A program made the translations under genes and the position numbers. 64,000 nucleotides of DNA from NCBI GenBank assembly GCA_003279105.1, contig QCBO01000004.1, forward strand, positions 28,588 to 92,587. Reading direction: 5' to 3'. The notes beneath the pieces are model-generated. The model ran no database searches. It saw nothing but the letters and a program-made list of their open reading frames with translations, and was not told where the DNA came from. Shown here in pieces: positions 9,307-19,909 of the stretch (its first letter is position 1; each line of letters starts with the position of its first letter). The DNA comes from Prochlorococcus sp. AG-347-I19. GTDB taxonomy: Bacteria > Cyanobacteriota > Cyanobacteriia > PCC-6307 > Cyanobiaceae.

Positions 9307-10374
9307 ATGATCGGGGGAAAGAAAAAATGTATTGGATTAATATTTGGCGGGCATTCCAATGAACATGAAGTATCGATATCCTCTGCAAAAACAGTTTTTC
9401 AAGCATTTAATGCTCAAATAAATAAAGAACGCTTTACAGTTAAAGCCTTTTACATAAACAAATATGGAGATTGGCTTGATAGTGATATTTCAGAAAAAAT
9501 CCTGATTGGTGAAATTGAAAACTATAAAGCAAAAAAACAAGTAACTTTTAATCAAGAAAAAATTAACTTCCTTGACGGAATTAAATTTCAAAATATTGAT
9601 GTTTGGTTTCCTCTTTTACATGGATTTAATGGTGAAGACGGATCAATTCATGGCTTAATTAGATTTACAAAGAAACCTTTAGTCGGGTGCGGAATTATTG
9701 GCTCTGCACTTGGAATGGATAAAATATTGATGAAAACAATTTTCTCCAACCTTAAAATTCCACAAGTTAATTATCTAGTTTTTCAAAATGAAGATCTCAA
9801 AGATAAACAAGTAAAAAATAAAATAATTAATGAAATTTTAAAAAAATTAAAATTTCCTGTTTTTGTTAAACCATCGAACTCTGGATCATCTCTTGGCATC
9901 TCTAAAGTCAAAAATGAATTAGAAATATTACAAGCATTAGAAAAGGCTCGGGAAATAGATCCAAGAATCTTAATAGAGGAAGGTTTAGAGGTAAGGGAAA
10001 TTGAATGTGGAATAATTGGGAATTCAAAACTCTTAACCTCTGAGATAGGCGAGGTAAATTACAAAAGTGATTGGTATGATTACGATTCAAAATATCACTC
10101 AAATAATAAAATAATTATCCCAGCCGAAATAGATTCTAAAATCACAAAAGAAATTAAAGAAATTGCTATTAAAAGTTGTAAGGCACTAAATATTTTTGGT
10201 TTTGCAAGAGTAGATTTCTTTTTAGAAAAATCTTCAAATAAAATTTTACTCAATGAAATAAATACAATTCCTGGTTTTACAAAAAACAGTATGTTTCCAA
10301 TGCTTTGGGAAGCTTCAGGTTTAAAAATTGAACAACTTGTGGCTAAACTAGTAGATATATCTTTAGATTTGTAA
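9307..10374 (+). CDS. ddl: D-alanine--D-alanine ligase
   Basis: This ATP-grasp ligase makes the D-Ala-D-Ala dipeptide for peptidoglycan. The 355 residues include the N-terminal GGHSNEHEVSISSAKTV signature, the PLLHGFNGEDGSIHGL motif, the ATP-binding FVKPSNSGSSLGI loop and the C-terminal LNEINTIPGFTKNSMFP signature with metal ligands. It leads a run with a small membrane protein, ftsQ and ftsZ, linking wall-precursor synthesis with division. Confidence 0.96.
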   Translation: MIGGKKKCIGLIFGGHSNEHEVSISSAKTVFQAFNAQINKERFTVKAFYINKYGDWLDSDISEKILIGEIENYKAKKQVTFNQEKINFLDGIKFQNIDVWFPLLHGFNGEDGSIHGLIRFTKKPLVGCGIIGSALGMDKILMKTIFSNLKIPQVNYLVFQNEDLKDKQVKNKIINEILKKLKFPVFVKPSNSGSSLGISKVKNELEILQALEKAREIDPRILIEEGLEVREIECGIIGNSKLLTSEIGEVNYKSDWYDYDSKYHSNNKIIIPAEIDSKITKEIKEIAIKSCKALNIFGFARVDFFLEKSSNKILLNEINTIPGFTKNSMFPMLWEASGLKIEQLVAKLVDISLDL

Positions 10375-10384
10375 TTTAAATCAA

Positions 10385-10795
10385 ATGTTGCATGGACTAC
10401 TTTGGTTACCATTACTTTTAATCTTCATTTTATTAACTGCACTTGGATGGTTAGAAAGAAGAAGGCAAAATCTTTTTAGAAGCTGGGCTAGTGATTCTGA
10501 ACTTTGCAAGTTGGATAGTTCAGGTGCAGCGTCTTTAAAAAATGGGGAGTTAAAGTGGAGCGCATTTGAAGCTGGTAAATTTGAAGAAAAAGATTGTTTT
10601 ACGATCAAGAAACTGGAATTAGTTGAATTAATGGCACTAACTTCAGGTGAAGCCCCTCTAACAAGCGAATCTCAGGGTAAGTGCAGGTTGAGATTAGTAG
10701 GGGATGGGAAAGAAATGGATGTCCCATTTTCAGATGCAGAGCAAGCGAGAAACTGGATGGACCAACTGATGGAAAAAGCTCGATGTGATTTGTGA
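10385..10795 (+). CDS. Conserved cyanobacterial membrane-anchored protein between ddl and ftsQ
   Basis: The 136-residue product has one N-terminal membrane helix (about residues 4-21, LLWLPLLLIFILLTALGW) followed by a soluble domain with several Cys residues and a pleckstrin-like alternation of polar and aromatic residues. I recognise no characterised family. The start ATG at 10385 is 10 bases after ddl, and its 3' end overlaps the GTG start of ftsQ by four bases, so translation is probably coupled. Position in the ddl-ftsQ-ftsZ run suggests, but does not prove, an envelope or division role. Confidence 0.8.
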   Translation: MLHGLLWLPLLLIFILLTALGWLERRRQNLFRSWASDSELCKLDSSGAASLKNGELKWSAFEAGKFEEKDCFTIKKLELVELMALTSGEAPLTSESQGKCRLRLVGDGKEMDVPFSDAEQARNWMDQLMEKARCDL

Positions 10796-11517
10796 AAAAC
10801 CAAAAAGGAATTAAAAATAGAAGCTTTTTTTTTCTAATTTCATTTTTATTTTTAACAAGCTTATTAAGCATAAGAACTCTAAAAAAAGTTGATCCTCAGG
10901 ACATTAGGATTTCTGGTAGTGAATTATTTTCGCAGAATGATGTGGTAAAAAATTCATCTTTAAGTTTTCCGATCCGATTAATTTTTGTTGAAACAAATTT
11001 GTTAGAAAAGGAGTTAAAACAAAATTTATCCCTCAAGAATGTTTCGGTAAACAGAGAATTATTCCCTTTTGGTTTGAAAGTTCATATTAATTCAAGAATT
11101 CCAATAGCTTACGGTGAAAGAATATTAAACGAAGAAAAAATATTAGGCTTCATTGACAAAGATGGAATTTTTATAAATAAACAAAATGTGGATAAAAAAA
11201 ATTTGAAAAAATTTAACATACAAGTCTTTGGATGGAACAAAAAATTTGCAAAAATTTTATCAGAAATTTTTATTGCTATAGATAATTATGAATTAGAGAT
11301 AGTTAGAATAACCTTCTCATCCGACGGGTTTCTAACTATTGAGGATAAAGATTTAAAAACAATATTCTTAGGATCCAAGCCAAATTTAATCAACTATCAA
11401 TTACAAAAAATCAATAATCTTAATAATGAATTTAAGAAAAAAAGCTTTTCAAAAAAAATAGATAATATTGATCTTACTGATCCAGATAAACCAAAAATAA
11501 AAGTGTTCAAACCCTAA
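10792..11517 (+). CDS. ftsQ: Cell division protein FtsQ (POTRA-domain)
   Basis: FtsQ is a bitopic membrane protein linking early and late divisome proteins. The 241-residue product has a short basic cytoplasmic tail, one membrane helix (about residues 11-26, SFFFLISFLFLTSLLS), then a POTRA domain starting DPQDIRISGSELFSQNDVV and a beta domain. The start is GTG at 10792 in a GTGA overlap with the preceding gene. Sequence is poorly conserved in this family; the assignment rests on topology, POTRA pattern and location just before ftsZ. Confidence 0.85.
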   Translation: MKNQKGIKNRSFFFLISFLFLTSLLSIRTLKKVDPQDIRISGSELFSQNDVVKNSSLSFPIRLIFVETNLLEKELKQNLSLKNVSVNRELFPFGLKVHINSRIPIAYGERILNEEKILGFIDKDGIFINKQNVDKKNLKKFNIQVFGWNKKFAKILSEIFIAIDNYELEIVRITFSSDGFLTIEDKDLKTIFLGSKPNLINYQLQKINNLNNEFKKKSFSKKIDNIDLTDPDKPKIKVFKP

Positions 11518-11696
11518 TATTTGAAAAAGGATTTTAAATAATTATTTTTAATTATTGTAGTGTTGATATGGGTTTTGCATTCAAAACAAAATATTTAATA
11601 AATAAATATTTTTAGGATTTTCCTCAACAAATTCCTACAGATGAGCTCAGTAAGTTCATAATGCACCCAATACTAGTATTAGATTCCTATTAAGAG

Positions 11697-12812
11697 ATGA
11701 GCTTCGGTAACAATCCTAACTTTGATCAATCGAGAGAAATCCTTCCAAGTCAAAACGCCAAAATAGAAGTTATTGGTGTAGGTGGTGGTGGCAGTAATGC
11801 AGTCAATAGAATGATAAATAGTGATTTAGAAGGTGTTTCATTTAGGGTCCTCAATACTGATGCACAAGCACTACTTCAATCTTCTGCAGAGAGTAGGGTT
11901 CAACTTGGACAAAACCTCACTAGAGGTTTAGGTGCAGGTGGAAATCCTAGTATTGGGCAAAAAGCAGCCGAAGAATCTAAAGAAGAGCTTCAACAAGCTT
12001 TAGAAGGATCAGATCTAGTTTTTATAGCCGCTGGAATGGGTGGAGGAACTGGTACAGGAGCAGCTCCGGTAGTTGCAGAAGTCGCCAAACAAAGTGGAGC
12101 TCTAACAGTAGGTATAGTAACCAAACCATTTTCTTTTGAAGGAAAAAGAAGAATGCGTCAAGCAGAGGAGGGGATCGCAAGACTAGCTGAAAACGTTGAT
12201 ACTCTTATTGTTATTCCAAATGACCGATTAAAAGATGTTATAGCAGGAGCTCCCCTTCAAGAAGCATTTAGGAATGCTGATGATGTTCTAAGAATGGGAG
12301 TCAAAGGCATTAGTGACATAATTACTTGCCCTGGATTAGTTAATGTTGATTTTGCAGACGTAAGGTCAGTTATGACGGAAGCTGGCACTGCTCTTCTCGG
12401 CATAGGTATAGGTTCAGGAAGATCGAGAGCTATAGAGGCAGCACAGGCAGCAATGAATAGTCCTTTGTTAGAAGCAGCTAGAATTGATGGAGCTAAAGGT
12501 TGCGTTATAAATATTACTGGTGGAAAAGATATGACTCTAGAAGACATGACCTCTGCATCCGAAATTGTTTATGATGTTGTTGATCAAGAAGCAAATATTA
12601 TTGTAGGTGCAGTGGTAGATGAGGCAATGGAAGGGGAGATACAAGTTACTGTAATTGCTACAGGGTTTGAAACAACCCAACCATTAAACCAGCAAAGAAT
12701 AAAAAACAGATTATCTAATCAACCCTTATATAATTATTCCGACAATAAAGAATCAGGAGCTAGTATTCCCGAGTTTTTGAGATTAAGGCAAAATAAAAAA
12801 GAAATTGGTTAA
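11697..12812 (+). CDS. ftsZ: Cell division GTPase FtsZ
   Basis: FtsZ polymerises into the Z ring in the cytoplasm. The 371 residues contain the nucleotide loop [13 protein letters not shown], the tubulin signature [14 protein letters not shown], and the T7-loop region with [11 protein letters not shown]. After the GTPase core, a short variable linker leads to a C-terminal peptide region ([18 protein letters not shown]), with IPEFLR typical of the conserved tail that binds division partners. A 179-base gap before it may hold its own promoter. The SRP RNA follows on the opposite strand. Confidence 0.98.
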   Translation: MSFGNNPNFDQSREILPSQNAKIEVIGVGGGGSNAVNRMINSDLEGVSFRVLNTDAQALLQSSAESRVQLGQNLTRGLGAGGNPSIGQKAAEESKEELQQALEGSDLVFIAAGMGGGTGTGAAPVVAEVAKQSGALTVGIVTKPFSFEGKRRMRQAEEGIARLAENVDTLIVIPNDRLKDVIAGAPLQEAFRNADDVLRMGVKGISDIITCPGLVNVDFADVRSVMTEAGTALLGIGIGSGRSRAIEAAQAAMNSPLLEAARIDGAKGCVINITGGKDMTLEDMTSASEIVYDVVDQEANIIVGAVVDEAMEGEIQVTVIATGFETTQPLNQQRIKNRLSNQPLYNYSDNKESGASIPEFLRLRQNKKEIG

Positions 12813-12826
12813 AAGGTAAAATAGAG

Positions 12827-12922
12827 TGACTCGGTTATCTCGCCTGCCTCAAGCATCCCTTGTGGCTGCTACCTTCCGGTCCTGACCAGGTTTAGGCGTT
12901 AAAACCGCGAAAGGCCGAGTCA
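12827..12922 (-). ncRNA. ffs: Signal recognition particle RNA (4.5S type)
   Basis: On the minus strand the sequence contains the universal SRP domain IV core GGTCAGGACCGGAAGGTAGC. The 5' and 3' ends pair (GACTCGG with CCGAGTC) to close a single long hairpin of about 95 nt, as in other small bacterial SRP RNAs. It binds Ffh to target membrane proteins. It sits between convergent ends of ftsZ and the promoter side of panB. Confidence 0.95.
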
Positions 12923-12968
12923 GGATCATACTAGCAATTCTTGATTAAAAAAGATACATAAATTTATT

Positions 12969-13742
12969 ATGTTACCTTCAGACCTAGTTAATTATAAAAA
13001 AAATTCTCGCAAAATCATTGCACTAACTGCATGGGACTCCATATCAGGATCCATCGCAGAACAAGCAAATGTTGATCTCGTACTAGTAGGAGATTCATTA
13101 GCAATGGTCTGTTTAGGATACAAATCGACGTTGCCATTAACCTTAGAAAACATAATTTATCATACTAATGCTGTTTCAAGAGGATTTAAAAAGAAAATTG
13201 AGGAACAACCTTTAGTTGTCTCAGATATGCCTTTTCTGACTTACCAATGTGGAGAGGATAAAGCTGTTGAGTATGCAGGGAAAATCATTCAGAGCACTTA
13301 TGCAAAAGCTGTAAAAGTAGAAGGAGCTGAACCAGAAATACAAAAAGTAATTTCTAGATTAATAAGAATGGGAATCCCTGTTATGGGTCATATAGGTCTT
13401 ACACCACAAAGCTATCTAAATATTGGATTAAAAAAACAAGGAGAAAGCTTAGCAAGCCAAGAAAAAATCAAGAAAGAGGCTTCAATTCTTCAGGGATTAG
13501 GATGTTTTTCAATAGTTCTTGAACATATTCCTGATTTCCTTGCTAAGGAAATACAAAATTCTTTAACAATTCCAGTAATAGGTATCGGTGCTGGTAATTA
13601 TTGCGATGGGCAAGTAAGAGTTACTGCAGATTTGTTAGGCCTCAATGATGATCACCCACCATTTTGCCAACCAATTATCCAAGGAAAGAGATTATTTAAG
13701 GATAAATTAAAAGAATGGGTAGACTCTGAAAGACTTAATTGA
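12969..13742 (+). CDS. panB: 3-methyl-2-oxobutanoate hydroxymethyltransferase PanB
   Basis: PanB makes ketopantoate from alpha-ketoisovalerate and methylene-THF, the first step of pantothenate and CoA synthesis. The 257-residue TIM-barrel protein has the conserved ALTAWDSISGSIAEQA start, the metal and substrate motif VLVGDSLAMVCLGYKSTLPLT, the GHIGLTPQ motif and VIGIGAG near the end. The 3' end overlaps the convergent hemW gene by eight bases. Confidence 0.96.
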   Translation: MLPSDLVNYKKNSRKIIALTAWDSISGSIAEQANVDLVLVGDSLAMVCLGYKSTLPLTLENIIYHTNAVSRGFKKKIEEQPLVVSDMPFLTYQCGEDKAVEYAGKIIQSTYAKAVKVEGAEPEIQKVISRLIRMGIPVMGHIGLTPQSYLNIGLKKQGESLASQEKIKKEASILQGLGCFSIVLEHIPDFLAKEIQNSLTIPVIGIGAGNYCDGQVRVTADLLGLNDDHPPFCQPIIQGKRLFKDKLKEWVDSERLN

Positions 13743-14958
13743 TCTCATCCCACCACTTAAACATAGAAACAAGAACTTGATTGCTCAGTTCCATTCCATT
13801 AGGCGCGCTTAAAAAGAATCTATTCCCCTTTCTCACTAATAGTCCACTTTCAAGAAATCTTTCCCATTCTTCAAGCAATTTAATGAAGTTGCTTTCAAAT
13901 TTTTTGTTTTCCCAGTTTTGTTCTTTAAACAATTCTCTGATATCTACACCCTCTTTGAGTCTTAATCCCAACATTATTTTCTCATCAAGTTCTTTATAAA
14001 CAAACTCATTATTAATTAGTGATGAATCTAAATTAAATTCGTCTTGTCTAGTTACCCATTCTTTATATTCTTTACTAACTCTTGGTCGAGTAAACTTTTC
14101 CCCCCAAGGTGAACTAGTGGAACCTTGACCAAAACTCCACCAGCCTAAACCACTCCAATAAACTCTATTATGTCTCGACTGATGTTGCGGAAGGCAATAG
14201 TTTGAGATTTCATATCTTGAATACCCTGAGTTTTTTAAAATTAAATGGGTAGATTCACTATTCCTAAAAGCTTCTTCATCACTTGGGAGTTTTAATTTAC
14301 CTAAATTAATTAATTTTTTAAAAACAGTGCCATTTTCAATATTTAAATCGTAAATAGATAGATGAGGTGGTGAAAATGTAATTGCTTTTTTTAAGTCATC
14401 TTGCCATTCTTTAAAACCACTTAGTGGCAAGTTTTGAATTAAGTCTAAACTCCAGCTTTTTATTAACCCGGAATCATATTCTCTCTTCAACCATAAACAA
14501 GATTTCTCTGCATCTTCTTTCAAATGACGCCTTCCTGACTTTTGAAGTATCTGATTATTAAAACTTTGTACTCCAAGACTAAATCTATTTATCCCAGCAT
14601 TTATAAATCCGAAAAGATCATCTTGAGTAAAACTTGCTGGATCAACCTCCATAGTGATTTCAGCACCATAGTCAATTCCATAATTTTCTTTAAAGAGATC
14701 AACTAATTCTTTGATTTGGGCGGGATCTAAAATTGATGGGGTACCACCTCCTATATAGATTGTCGATAGGGGTGATTTATGCTTAATTGACAATATTTCT
14801 TTATATAAAAATTGCAAATACTCTTGAACTGTTTTGCTTCCATAACCTTTTAAAGTTTCAACTTCGTTTCCTAGAGGAATAACTGCAAAATCACAATAAA
14901 AACACCTTCTGTGGCAAAAAGGAATGTGCACATAAGCACTTCTTGGAAACTTATTCAT
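13735..14958 (-). CDS. hemW: HemW-type radical-SAM protein (HemN-like)
   Basis: The 407-residue product starts with YVHIPFCHRRCFYCDF, where Cys15, Cys19 and Cys22 form the CxxxCxxC [4Fe-4S] site, followed by the GGGTPS motif and VDPASF, typical of the HemN superfamily. The length and absence of the longer N-terminal region of true HemN point to HemW, a heme-binding chaperone, rather than anaerobic coproporphyrinogen oxidase. Old annotations often call it a coproporphyrinogen III oxidase. Convergent overlap with panB at the 3' end. Confidence 0.9.
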   Translation of the reverse strand: MNKFPRSAYVHIPFCHRRCFYCDFAVIPLGNEVETLKGYGSKTVQEYLQFLYKEILSIKHKSPLSTIYIGGGTPSILDPAQIKELVDLFKENYGIDYGAEITMEVDPASFTQDDLFGFINAGINRFSLGVQSFNNQILQKSGRRHLKEDAEKSCLWLKREYDSGLIKSWSLDLIQNLPLSGFKEWQDDLKKAITFSPPHLSIYDLNIENGTVFKKLINLGKLKLPSDEEAFRNSESTHLILKNSGYSRYEISNYCLPQHQSRHNRVYWSGLGWWSFGQGSTSSPWGEKFTRPRVSKEYKEWVTRQDEFNLDSSLINNEFVYKELDEKIMLGLRLKEGVDIRELFKEQNWENKKFESNFIKLLEEWERFLESGLLVRKGNRFFLSAPNGMELSNQVLVSMFKWWDEIN

Positions 14959-15054
14959 AATCTAAATTCATTTTTAAGCTCCAAAAAAGTATTAAGGATC
15001 GAAAAAAATAAAATCCTTATTTACTCAATTAATAAATCCTAGTAGATTATAGAT

Positions 15055-16164
15055 ATGACCGATATCTTAGTATTAATTTTATTTGTATTGTCTGGGGCAG
15101 CTTCAGGGTGGCTTGGTGTTGATTTATTGCCAGTAGACATACTCAAACAGGTATCTAATGTAGAAGGTTTTAGGATTGTTTTAGCAATAATTGGTTTTTT
15201 TGTAGGATTAGCAGCTGGTTTTGTATTCCTTCAACTTAGAAAGACTTTTCTTGATCAAATAAGAACAATGCCTACGGACTTACTAATAAGTAGGGCTGTT
15301 GGATTAATTTTAGGATTACTTGTTGCGAATCTCCTACTAGCTCCAATACTGTTAATTCCCTTCCCTAGAGAGGTTTTTTTCGCAAAACCATTAGCAGCTA
15401 TATTAAGCAACATTTTCTTTGGTGTGCTTGGTTATAAGTTGGCAGATACCCATGGAAGGACATTATTGAGATTATTCAATCCAAATAACACTGATGCATA
15501 TTTAGTCAACGAAGGAATTCTCCCTGCTGCAAGTCCAAAAATTCTAGATACTAGCGTAATTATTGATGGAAGAATCAATGGTTTATTAAGTTGCGGCTTA
15601 TTGGAAGGGCAATTAATTGTTGCTCAAAGTGTAATTGATGAATTACAAACCTTAGCTGACTCAAGCAGTAATGAAAAAAGGTCGAAAGGCAGAAGAGGTC
15701 TCAAATTATTAAAAGAATTAAGAGATTTATATGGGAGAAGACTTGTAATAAACCCAACAAAGTATGAAGGTAATGGCGTAGACGAAAAACTCCTTAAAAT
15801 TACAGAGGATATGACAGGAACTTTAATTACGGCTGATTATAATCTTTCTCAGATCGCTGAAGTTAAAGAATTAAAAGTTATGAATTTGAGTGATTTGGTT
15901 ATTGCTTTAAGGCCAGAAGTACAACCAGGAGAATCACTTAATATAAAAATCGTTAGAGAAGGCAAAGAAAAAATGCAAGGTATTGGATATTTAGATGACG
16001 GCACAATGGTTGTTATTGATGAGGCAAAGAATTTTGTTGGGAGCAGATTAGATATTGTCATCACAGGAGCATTACAAACTCCTACTGGAAGAATGGTCTT
16101 TGGAAAACTAATAAATAATTCTGAGTCAAACAAATCTTTTAAATCACCAGCGACACAGGGCTAA
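15055..16164 (+). CDS. Membrane-anchored PIN/TRAM-domain protein (YacL-like)
   Basis: The N-terminal about 130 residues contain four predicted membrane helices. They are followed by a PIN nuclease-like domain beginning KILDTSVIIDGRINGL with the acidic residues typical of the fold (Asp in LDTSVIIDGR, later ITADYNLSQIA). The protein ends with a TRAM RNA-binding domain (about residues 290-355). The architecture matches the YacL-like family found in Firmicutes and cyanobacteria, thought to act on RNA at the membrane; its substrate is not known. 369 residues is the usual length. Confidence 0.9.
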   Translation: MTDILVLILFVLSGAASGWLGVDLLPVDILKQVSNVEGFRIVLAIIGFFVGLAAGFVFLQLRKTFLDQIRTMPTDLLISRAVGLILGLLVANLLLAPILLIPFPREVFFAKPLAAILSNIFFGVLGYKLADTHGRTLLRLFNPNNTDAYLVNEGILPAASPKILDTSVIIDGRINGLLSCGLLEGQLIVAQSVIDELQTLADSSSNEKRSKGRRGLKLLKELRDLYGRRLVINPTKYEGNGVDEKLLKITEDMTGTLITADYNLSQIAEVKELKVMNLSDLVIALRPEVQPGESLNIKIVREGKEKMQGIGYLDDGTMVVIDEAKNFVGSRLDIVITGALQTPTGRMVFGKLINNSESNKSFKSPATQG

Positions 16165-16195
16165 ATCTAGCTAGAATCAGTTCAATATTAATTTT

Positions 16196-16867
16196 GTGAT
16201 ACAAATGACTGTATCTGCTCCTTATTACGGCGAAAACACCGTTATGAGGACCCCGCCCCCAGATCTCCCATCTCTTTTACTGAAAGAGCGAATTGTTTAT
16301 CTTGGTTTGCCATTATTTTCAGATGATGATGCAAAAAGACAACTAGGAATGGATGTTACTGAGCTAATCATTGCTCAACTTCTTTATTTAGAGTTTGAGG
16401 ATCCAGAAAAACCAATCTATTTCTATATCAATTCAACCGGGACAAGTTGGTACACTGGTGACGCAGTAGGTTTTGAAACAGAAGCTTTCGCTATTTGCGA
16501 CACAATAAGCTACATTAAGCCTCCAGTACACACGATATGTATCGGACAAGCAATGGGGACTGCTGCAGTTATTCTTTCATCTGGCACTAAGGGACATAGA
16601 GCCGCTCTTCCCCATGCTTCTATTGTTTTGCATCAACCTATAAGCGGAGCAAGAGGTCAAGCAACCGATATCCAAATAAGAGCTGAGGAAGTTTTGAAAA
16701 ATAAAAAATCAATGCTGGAGATTTTATCTCGTAATACTGGAAAGACCATCGAAGAACTCTCAAAAGACTCTGACAGGATGAGTTATCTCAACCCACAAGA
16801 AGCCTTAGATTATGGAGTTATCGATAGAATACTCACAAGCCAAAAAGATCTACCAAATAAAATTTAA
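16196..16867 (+). CDS. clpR: ClpR, catalytically inactive ClpP-like subunit
   Basis: This 223-residue ClpP homologue has lost the nucleophilic serine. Where active ClpP reads GLAASMGA, this protein reads GQAMGTAA, so Gly121 replaces Ser. The His is kept (LHQP, His146). It also has about nine extra residues after [15 protein letters not shown], an insertion known for ClpR. In cyanobacteria ClpR assembles with ClpP3 into a mixed core working with ClpC. The adjacent downstream gene encodes an active ClpP 23 bases away, fitting that complex. The start at 16196 is GTG; an ATG lies three codons on. Confidence 0.93.
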   Translation: MIQMTVSAPYYGENTVMRTPPPDLPSLLLKERIVYLGLPLFSDDDAKRQLGMDVTELIIAQLLYLEFEDPEKPIYFYINSTGTSWYTGDAVGFETEAFAICDTISYIKPPVHTICIGQAMGTAAVILSSGTKGHRAALPHASIVLHQPISGARGQATDIQIRAEEVLKNKKSMLEILSRNTGKTIEELSKDSDRMSYLNPQEALDYGVIDRILTSQKDLPNKI

Positions 16868-16890
16868 CACTCACAAACTATTTTAAAATC

Positions 16891-17502
16891 ATGCCAATAG
16901 GAACTCCAAGCGTGCCCTACAGACTTCCAGGAAGTCAATACGAAAGATGGGTCGACATATATACAAGACTAGGTGTTGAAAGAATTCTTTTTCTTGGGCA
17001 AGAAGTGAATGATGGTATCGCTAATAGCCTTGTTGCACAAATGCTTTATTTAGATTCTGATGATAATTCCAAACCTATCTATCTTTATATAAATAGCCCA
17101 GGAGGATCAGTAACTGCTGGCTTGGCAATTTATGACACTATTAAATATGTAAAAAGTGATGTAGTAACCATATGCGTAGGCCTCGCAGCCTCGATGGGAG
17201 CGTTCCTATTGGCCGCTGGTACAAAAGGCAAAAGAGTTGCTTTGCCCCACAGCAGGATAATGATTCATCAACCCTTAGGAGGGACATCTCAACGCCAAGC
17301 AAGTGATATTGAAATAGAAGCTAAGGAAATTTTAAGAATTAAAGATATGTTAAACATGTCTATGGCAGATATGACAGGCCAATCATTTGAGAAAATTGAA
17401 AAGGATACTGATAGAGATTATTTCCTAAGTGCGGAAGAAGCAAAAAATTATGGATTAATTGATAGAGTTATTACACATCCAAGCGAAGCAAATCAGTCTT
17501 AA
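16891..17502 (+). CDS. clpP: ATP-dependent Clp protease proteolytic subunit (ClpP3-type)
   Basis: The 203-residue product keeps the serine-protease residues: Ser101 in [11 protein letters not shown], His126 in MIHQPL and the later Asp (DRDYF region). The [17 protein letters not shown] motif forms the substrate-binding loop. By its position directly after clpR it is the probable ClpP3 partner in the ClpP3/R core, which is essential in Synechococcus. Confidence 0.96.
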   Translation: MPIGTPSVPYRLPGSQYERWVDIYTRLGVERILFLGQEVNDGIANSLVAQMLYLDSDDNSKPIYLYINSPGGSVTAGLAIYDTIKYVKSDVVTICVGLAASMGAFLLAAGTKGKRVALPHSRIMIHQPLGGTSQRQASDIEIEAKEILRIKDMLNMSMADMTGQSFEKIEKDTDRDYFLSAEEAKNYGLIDRVITHPSEANQS

Positions 17503-17613
17503 ACTTTCTAAATTAATATTTTTATTTTAATTTTTTAAATTAATAATTTTTTTGGTTTATTGCCACCTTAATGTCTAAAATATTAATTATCAAATGCAAA
17601 GAAGCTACAACTA

Positions 17614-18603
17614 ATGACCCAACTCTTTTACGACACAGATGCAGATCTAAGTCTTTTAGATAATAAAACAATAGCGATTATTGGATATGGATCACAAGGT
17701 CATGCACATGCCCTAAATCTTAAAGATAGCGGTATGGATGTAATTGTTGGATTATATAAAGGAAGTAAGTCTGAAAGCAAAGCTATTAGCGATGGTCTAC
17801 AAGTCTTTAGCGTTTCTGAAGCTTGTGAAAAAGCAGACTGGATTATGATTCTCCTCCCCGATGAGTTTCAAAAAGATGTTTACCTTAAAGAAATAGAACC
17901 AAACTTAAAAGAAGGAAAGATACTAAGTTTTGCTCATGGCTTCAATATAAGATTCGGACTTATCAAGCCTCCTAGTTTTGTGGATGTTGTAATGATTGCC
18001 CCAAAAGGACCTGGACACACTGTTCGTTGGGAATATCAGAATGGTCAAGGAGTTCCAGCACTATTTGCAGTTGAGCAGGACTCTTCCGGAAGTGCAAGAT
18101 CATTGGCAATGGCTTACGCTAAAGGGATTGGCGGAACGAGAGCTGGGATTCTTGAGACAAACTTTAAAGAAGAAACAGAAACTGATTTATTTGGCGAACA
18201 AGCTGTCTTGTGCGGAGGATTATCAGAACTGGTTAAATCAGGATTCGAAACTCTTGTTGAGGCAGGTTATCAACCCGAACTTGCTTACTTCGAATGCTTA
18301 CATGAAGTTAAACTTATTGTTGATTTAATGGTGAAGGGAGGCTTATCTCAAATGAGAGATTCCATTTCAAATACTGCAGAATATGGAGATTATGTAAGTG
18401 GTAAAAGACTTATCAATAGTGATACAAAGAAGGAAATGCAGAAAATTCTAAAAGATATTCAAAATGGAACCTTCGCTAAGAATTTTGTGGAAGAATGTGA
18501 TAAAAACAAACCCTTAATGACAAAATTAAGGGAAGAGAACTCAAAACATGAAATTGAGAAAGTGGGTAAAGGTCTGCGCTCGATGTTCAGTTGGCTGAAA
18601 TAA
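17614..18603 (+). CDS. ilvC: Ketol-acid reductoisomerase (NADP+)
   Basis: IlvC isomerises and reduces acetolactate or acetohydroxybutyrate in valine, leucine and isoleucine synthesis. The 329-residue protein is the short class I form. It has the Rossmann loop [18 protein letters not shown], the [12 protein letters not shown] motif, and the acidic metal site [16 protein letters not shown]. The cbiB gene begins within its last codons (13-base overlap). Confidence 0.97.
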   Translation: MTQLFYDTDADLSLLDNKTIAIIGYGSQGHAHALNLKDSGMDVIVGLYKGSKSESKAISDGLQVFSVSEACEKADWIMILLPDEFQKDVYLKEIEPNLKEGKILSFAHGFNIRFGLIKPPSFVDVVMIAPKGPGHTVRWEYQNGQGVPALFAVEQDSSGSARSLAMAYAKGIGGTRAGILETNFKEETETDLFGEQAVLCGGLSELVKSGFETLVEAGYQPELAYFECLHEVKLIVDLMVKGGLSQMRDSISNTAEYGDYVSGKRLINSDTKKEMQKILKDIQNGTFAKNFVEECDKNKPLMTKLREENSKHEIEKVGKGLRSMFSWLK

Positions 18604-19616
18604 ATTTATTTTTAATATTCCTCGGATCTATTGGTTTTGATTTATTGATCGGTGATCCAAGATTTTTTATCCATCCTGTTCAAGTAATTGGCTTTTACAT
18701 AAAAAAAATATCTGATTACCTCATAAATAATTTTGGGGAAAATAAAAATATTTTGTTTTGGGGAGGACTAATCGTAGCCATATCAACCATTGGAACGAGT
18801 TTTGGTTTAGGTAAATTGATAGAACTCAGTTATTTTCAATCAAGAAATAATTTTTTTGGTGGATTGCTAATTTTTTTTGGACTTTCAAGTTGCATTGCAA
18901 CTAAGGGACTTATTTCAAGTGTTAAAGAAATTGCAGCGTTAATAGAACGCAAAGAAATTAACGACCGAAATAAAAGAATAATCAAAGAGAAGGTACAAAG
19001 GATAGTAAGTAGGGATGTAAGTACATCTTCTTTAGAACATCTTTTGAGATCAAGTACAGAGAGTCTTACCGAAAATTCTGTTGATGGAATATTTGGGCCA
19101 TTATTTTGGATTTTTATTGGAATTTTTTTAATGAAATTTTCAATTTTTCTGCCAGGGCCTTTATCAATTGGTTTTTCCTATAAAGCTATAAGTACTTTAG
19201 ACTCAATGATAGGTTACAAATATGATAATTTTAGATATTTGGGTTTTTTTAGTGCAAAAATCGAAGATATTTTTACGTTTGTACCTTCAAGATTAGTTTT
19301 AATCACATTACCTTTAGTTAGCTCCAAAGTTAATGAATATGGATCAATCATTAAAAAAAGTTATCTTGATGGTAAAAAATATGATTCGCCTAATGCTGGG
19401 ATTTCAGAAGCTATATTTGCCTATATTTCCGGTATTAAATTGGGAGGTAAAAGTAAATATAAAAATGAAATTATTGAAAAGCCAATTATTAATGAGACTG
19501 GAGATAAATGCACTGAAGAAAAAATCAAATTAATTTGTCAATTAATTTTGAGATTACAATTTTTATGGATAATAATTTTCATCTTAATTTTTTTTATAAT
19601 TTCGACTTTAATTTAA
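18591..19616 (+). CDS. cbiB: Adenosylcobinamide-phosphate synthase CbiB/CobD
   Basis: This integral membrane enzyme attaches the aminopropanol arm to adenosylcobyric acid in cobalamin (pseudocobalamin in these organisms) synthesis. The 341-residue product has the family's N-terminal [18 protein letters not shown] motif, the central [19 protein letters not shown] motif, and several membrane helices. The start is TTG at 18591, inside the end of ilvC; this overlap suggests translational coupling. A downstream start would remove the conserved N-terminal motif. Confidence 0.92.
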   Translation: MAEINLFLIFLGSIGFDLLIGDPRFFIHPVQVIGFYIKKISDYLINNFGENKNILFWGGLIVAISTIGTSFGLGKLIELSYFQSRNNFFGGLLIFFGLSSCIATKGLISSVKEIAALIERKEINDRNKRIIKEKVQRIVSRDVSTSSLEHLLRSSTESLTENSVDGIFGPLFWIFIGIFLMKFSIFLPGPLSIGFSYKAISTLDSMIGYKYDNFRYLGFFSAKIEDIFTFVPSRLVLITLPLVSSKVNEYGSIIKKSYLDGKKYDSPNAGISEAIFAYISGIKLGGKSKYKNEIIEKPIINETGDKCTEEKIKLICQLILRLQFLWIIIFILIFFIISTLI

Positions 19617-19661
19617 TAATAAATTAGTTCTAAAATTATTATAATAATCCTAAAAAACTCA

Positions 19662-19907
19662 ATGCAAGAAAACGGCTCTCCAATAAAAAATCAAAATGAT
19701 GATTTTAGTAATACATCATCAACTGATAATGAATACTCAAAATGGGTAGACAATCAAGGAGATGAAGTAAAGAATGTTTTTGGATTTAATAGCAGTGCTG
19801 AACTTGTAAATGGTAGGGCAGCAATGATCGGATTCTTAATGCTCATATTAACCGAGTTAGTTTTTAGCGGCAGACCTGTTACCTCTTCAATTTTTGGTAT
19901 TAATTAA
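19662..19907 (+). CDS. hli: High-light-inducible protein (Hli, one-helix LHC relative)
   Basis: The 81-residue protein has a variable polar N-terminus (about residues 1-45) and one chlorophyll-binding helix with the motif ELVNGRAAMIGFLMLILTE (about 47-65), the hallmark of Hli/Scp proteins. These thylakoid proteins bind chlorophyll and carotenoid and protect photosystems or chlorophyll-synthesis intermediates. The longer N-terminal part suggests a core rather than phage-type Hli. A small membrane protein gene starts two bases after its stop codon. Confidence 0.93.
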   Translation: MQENGSPIKNQNDDFSNTSSTDNEYSKWVDNQGDEVKNVFGFNSSAELVNGRAAMIGFLMLILTELVFSGRPVTSSIFGIN

Positions 19908-19909
19908 AA

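Noticed and set aside
12257..12547. 96-codon minus-strand frame inside ftsZ
   Set aside because: Antisense shadow of a strongly conserved gene.
17996..18328. 110-codon plus-strand frame inside ilvC
   Set aside because: Shifted frame in a clear ilvC gene; no domain or membrane pattern.
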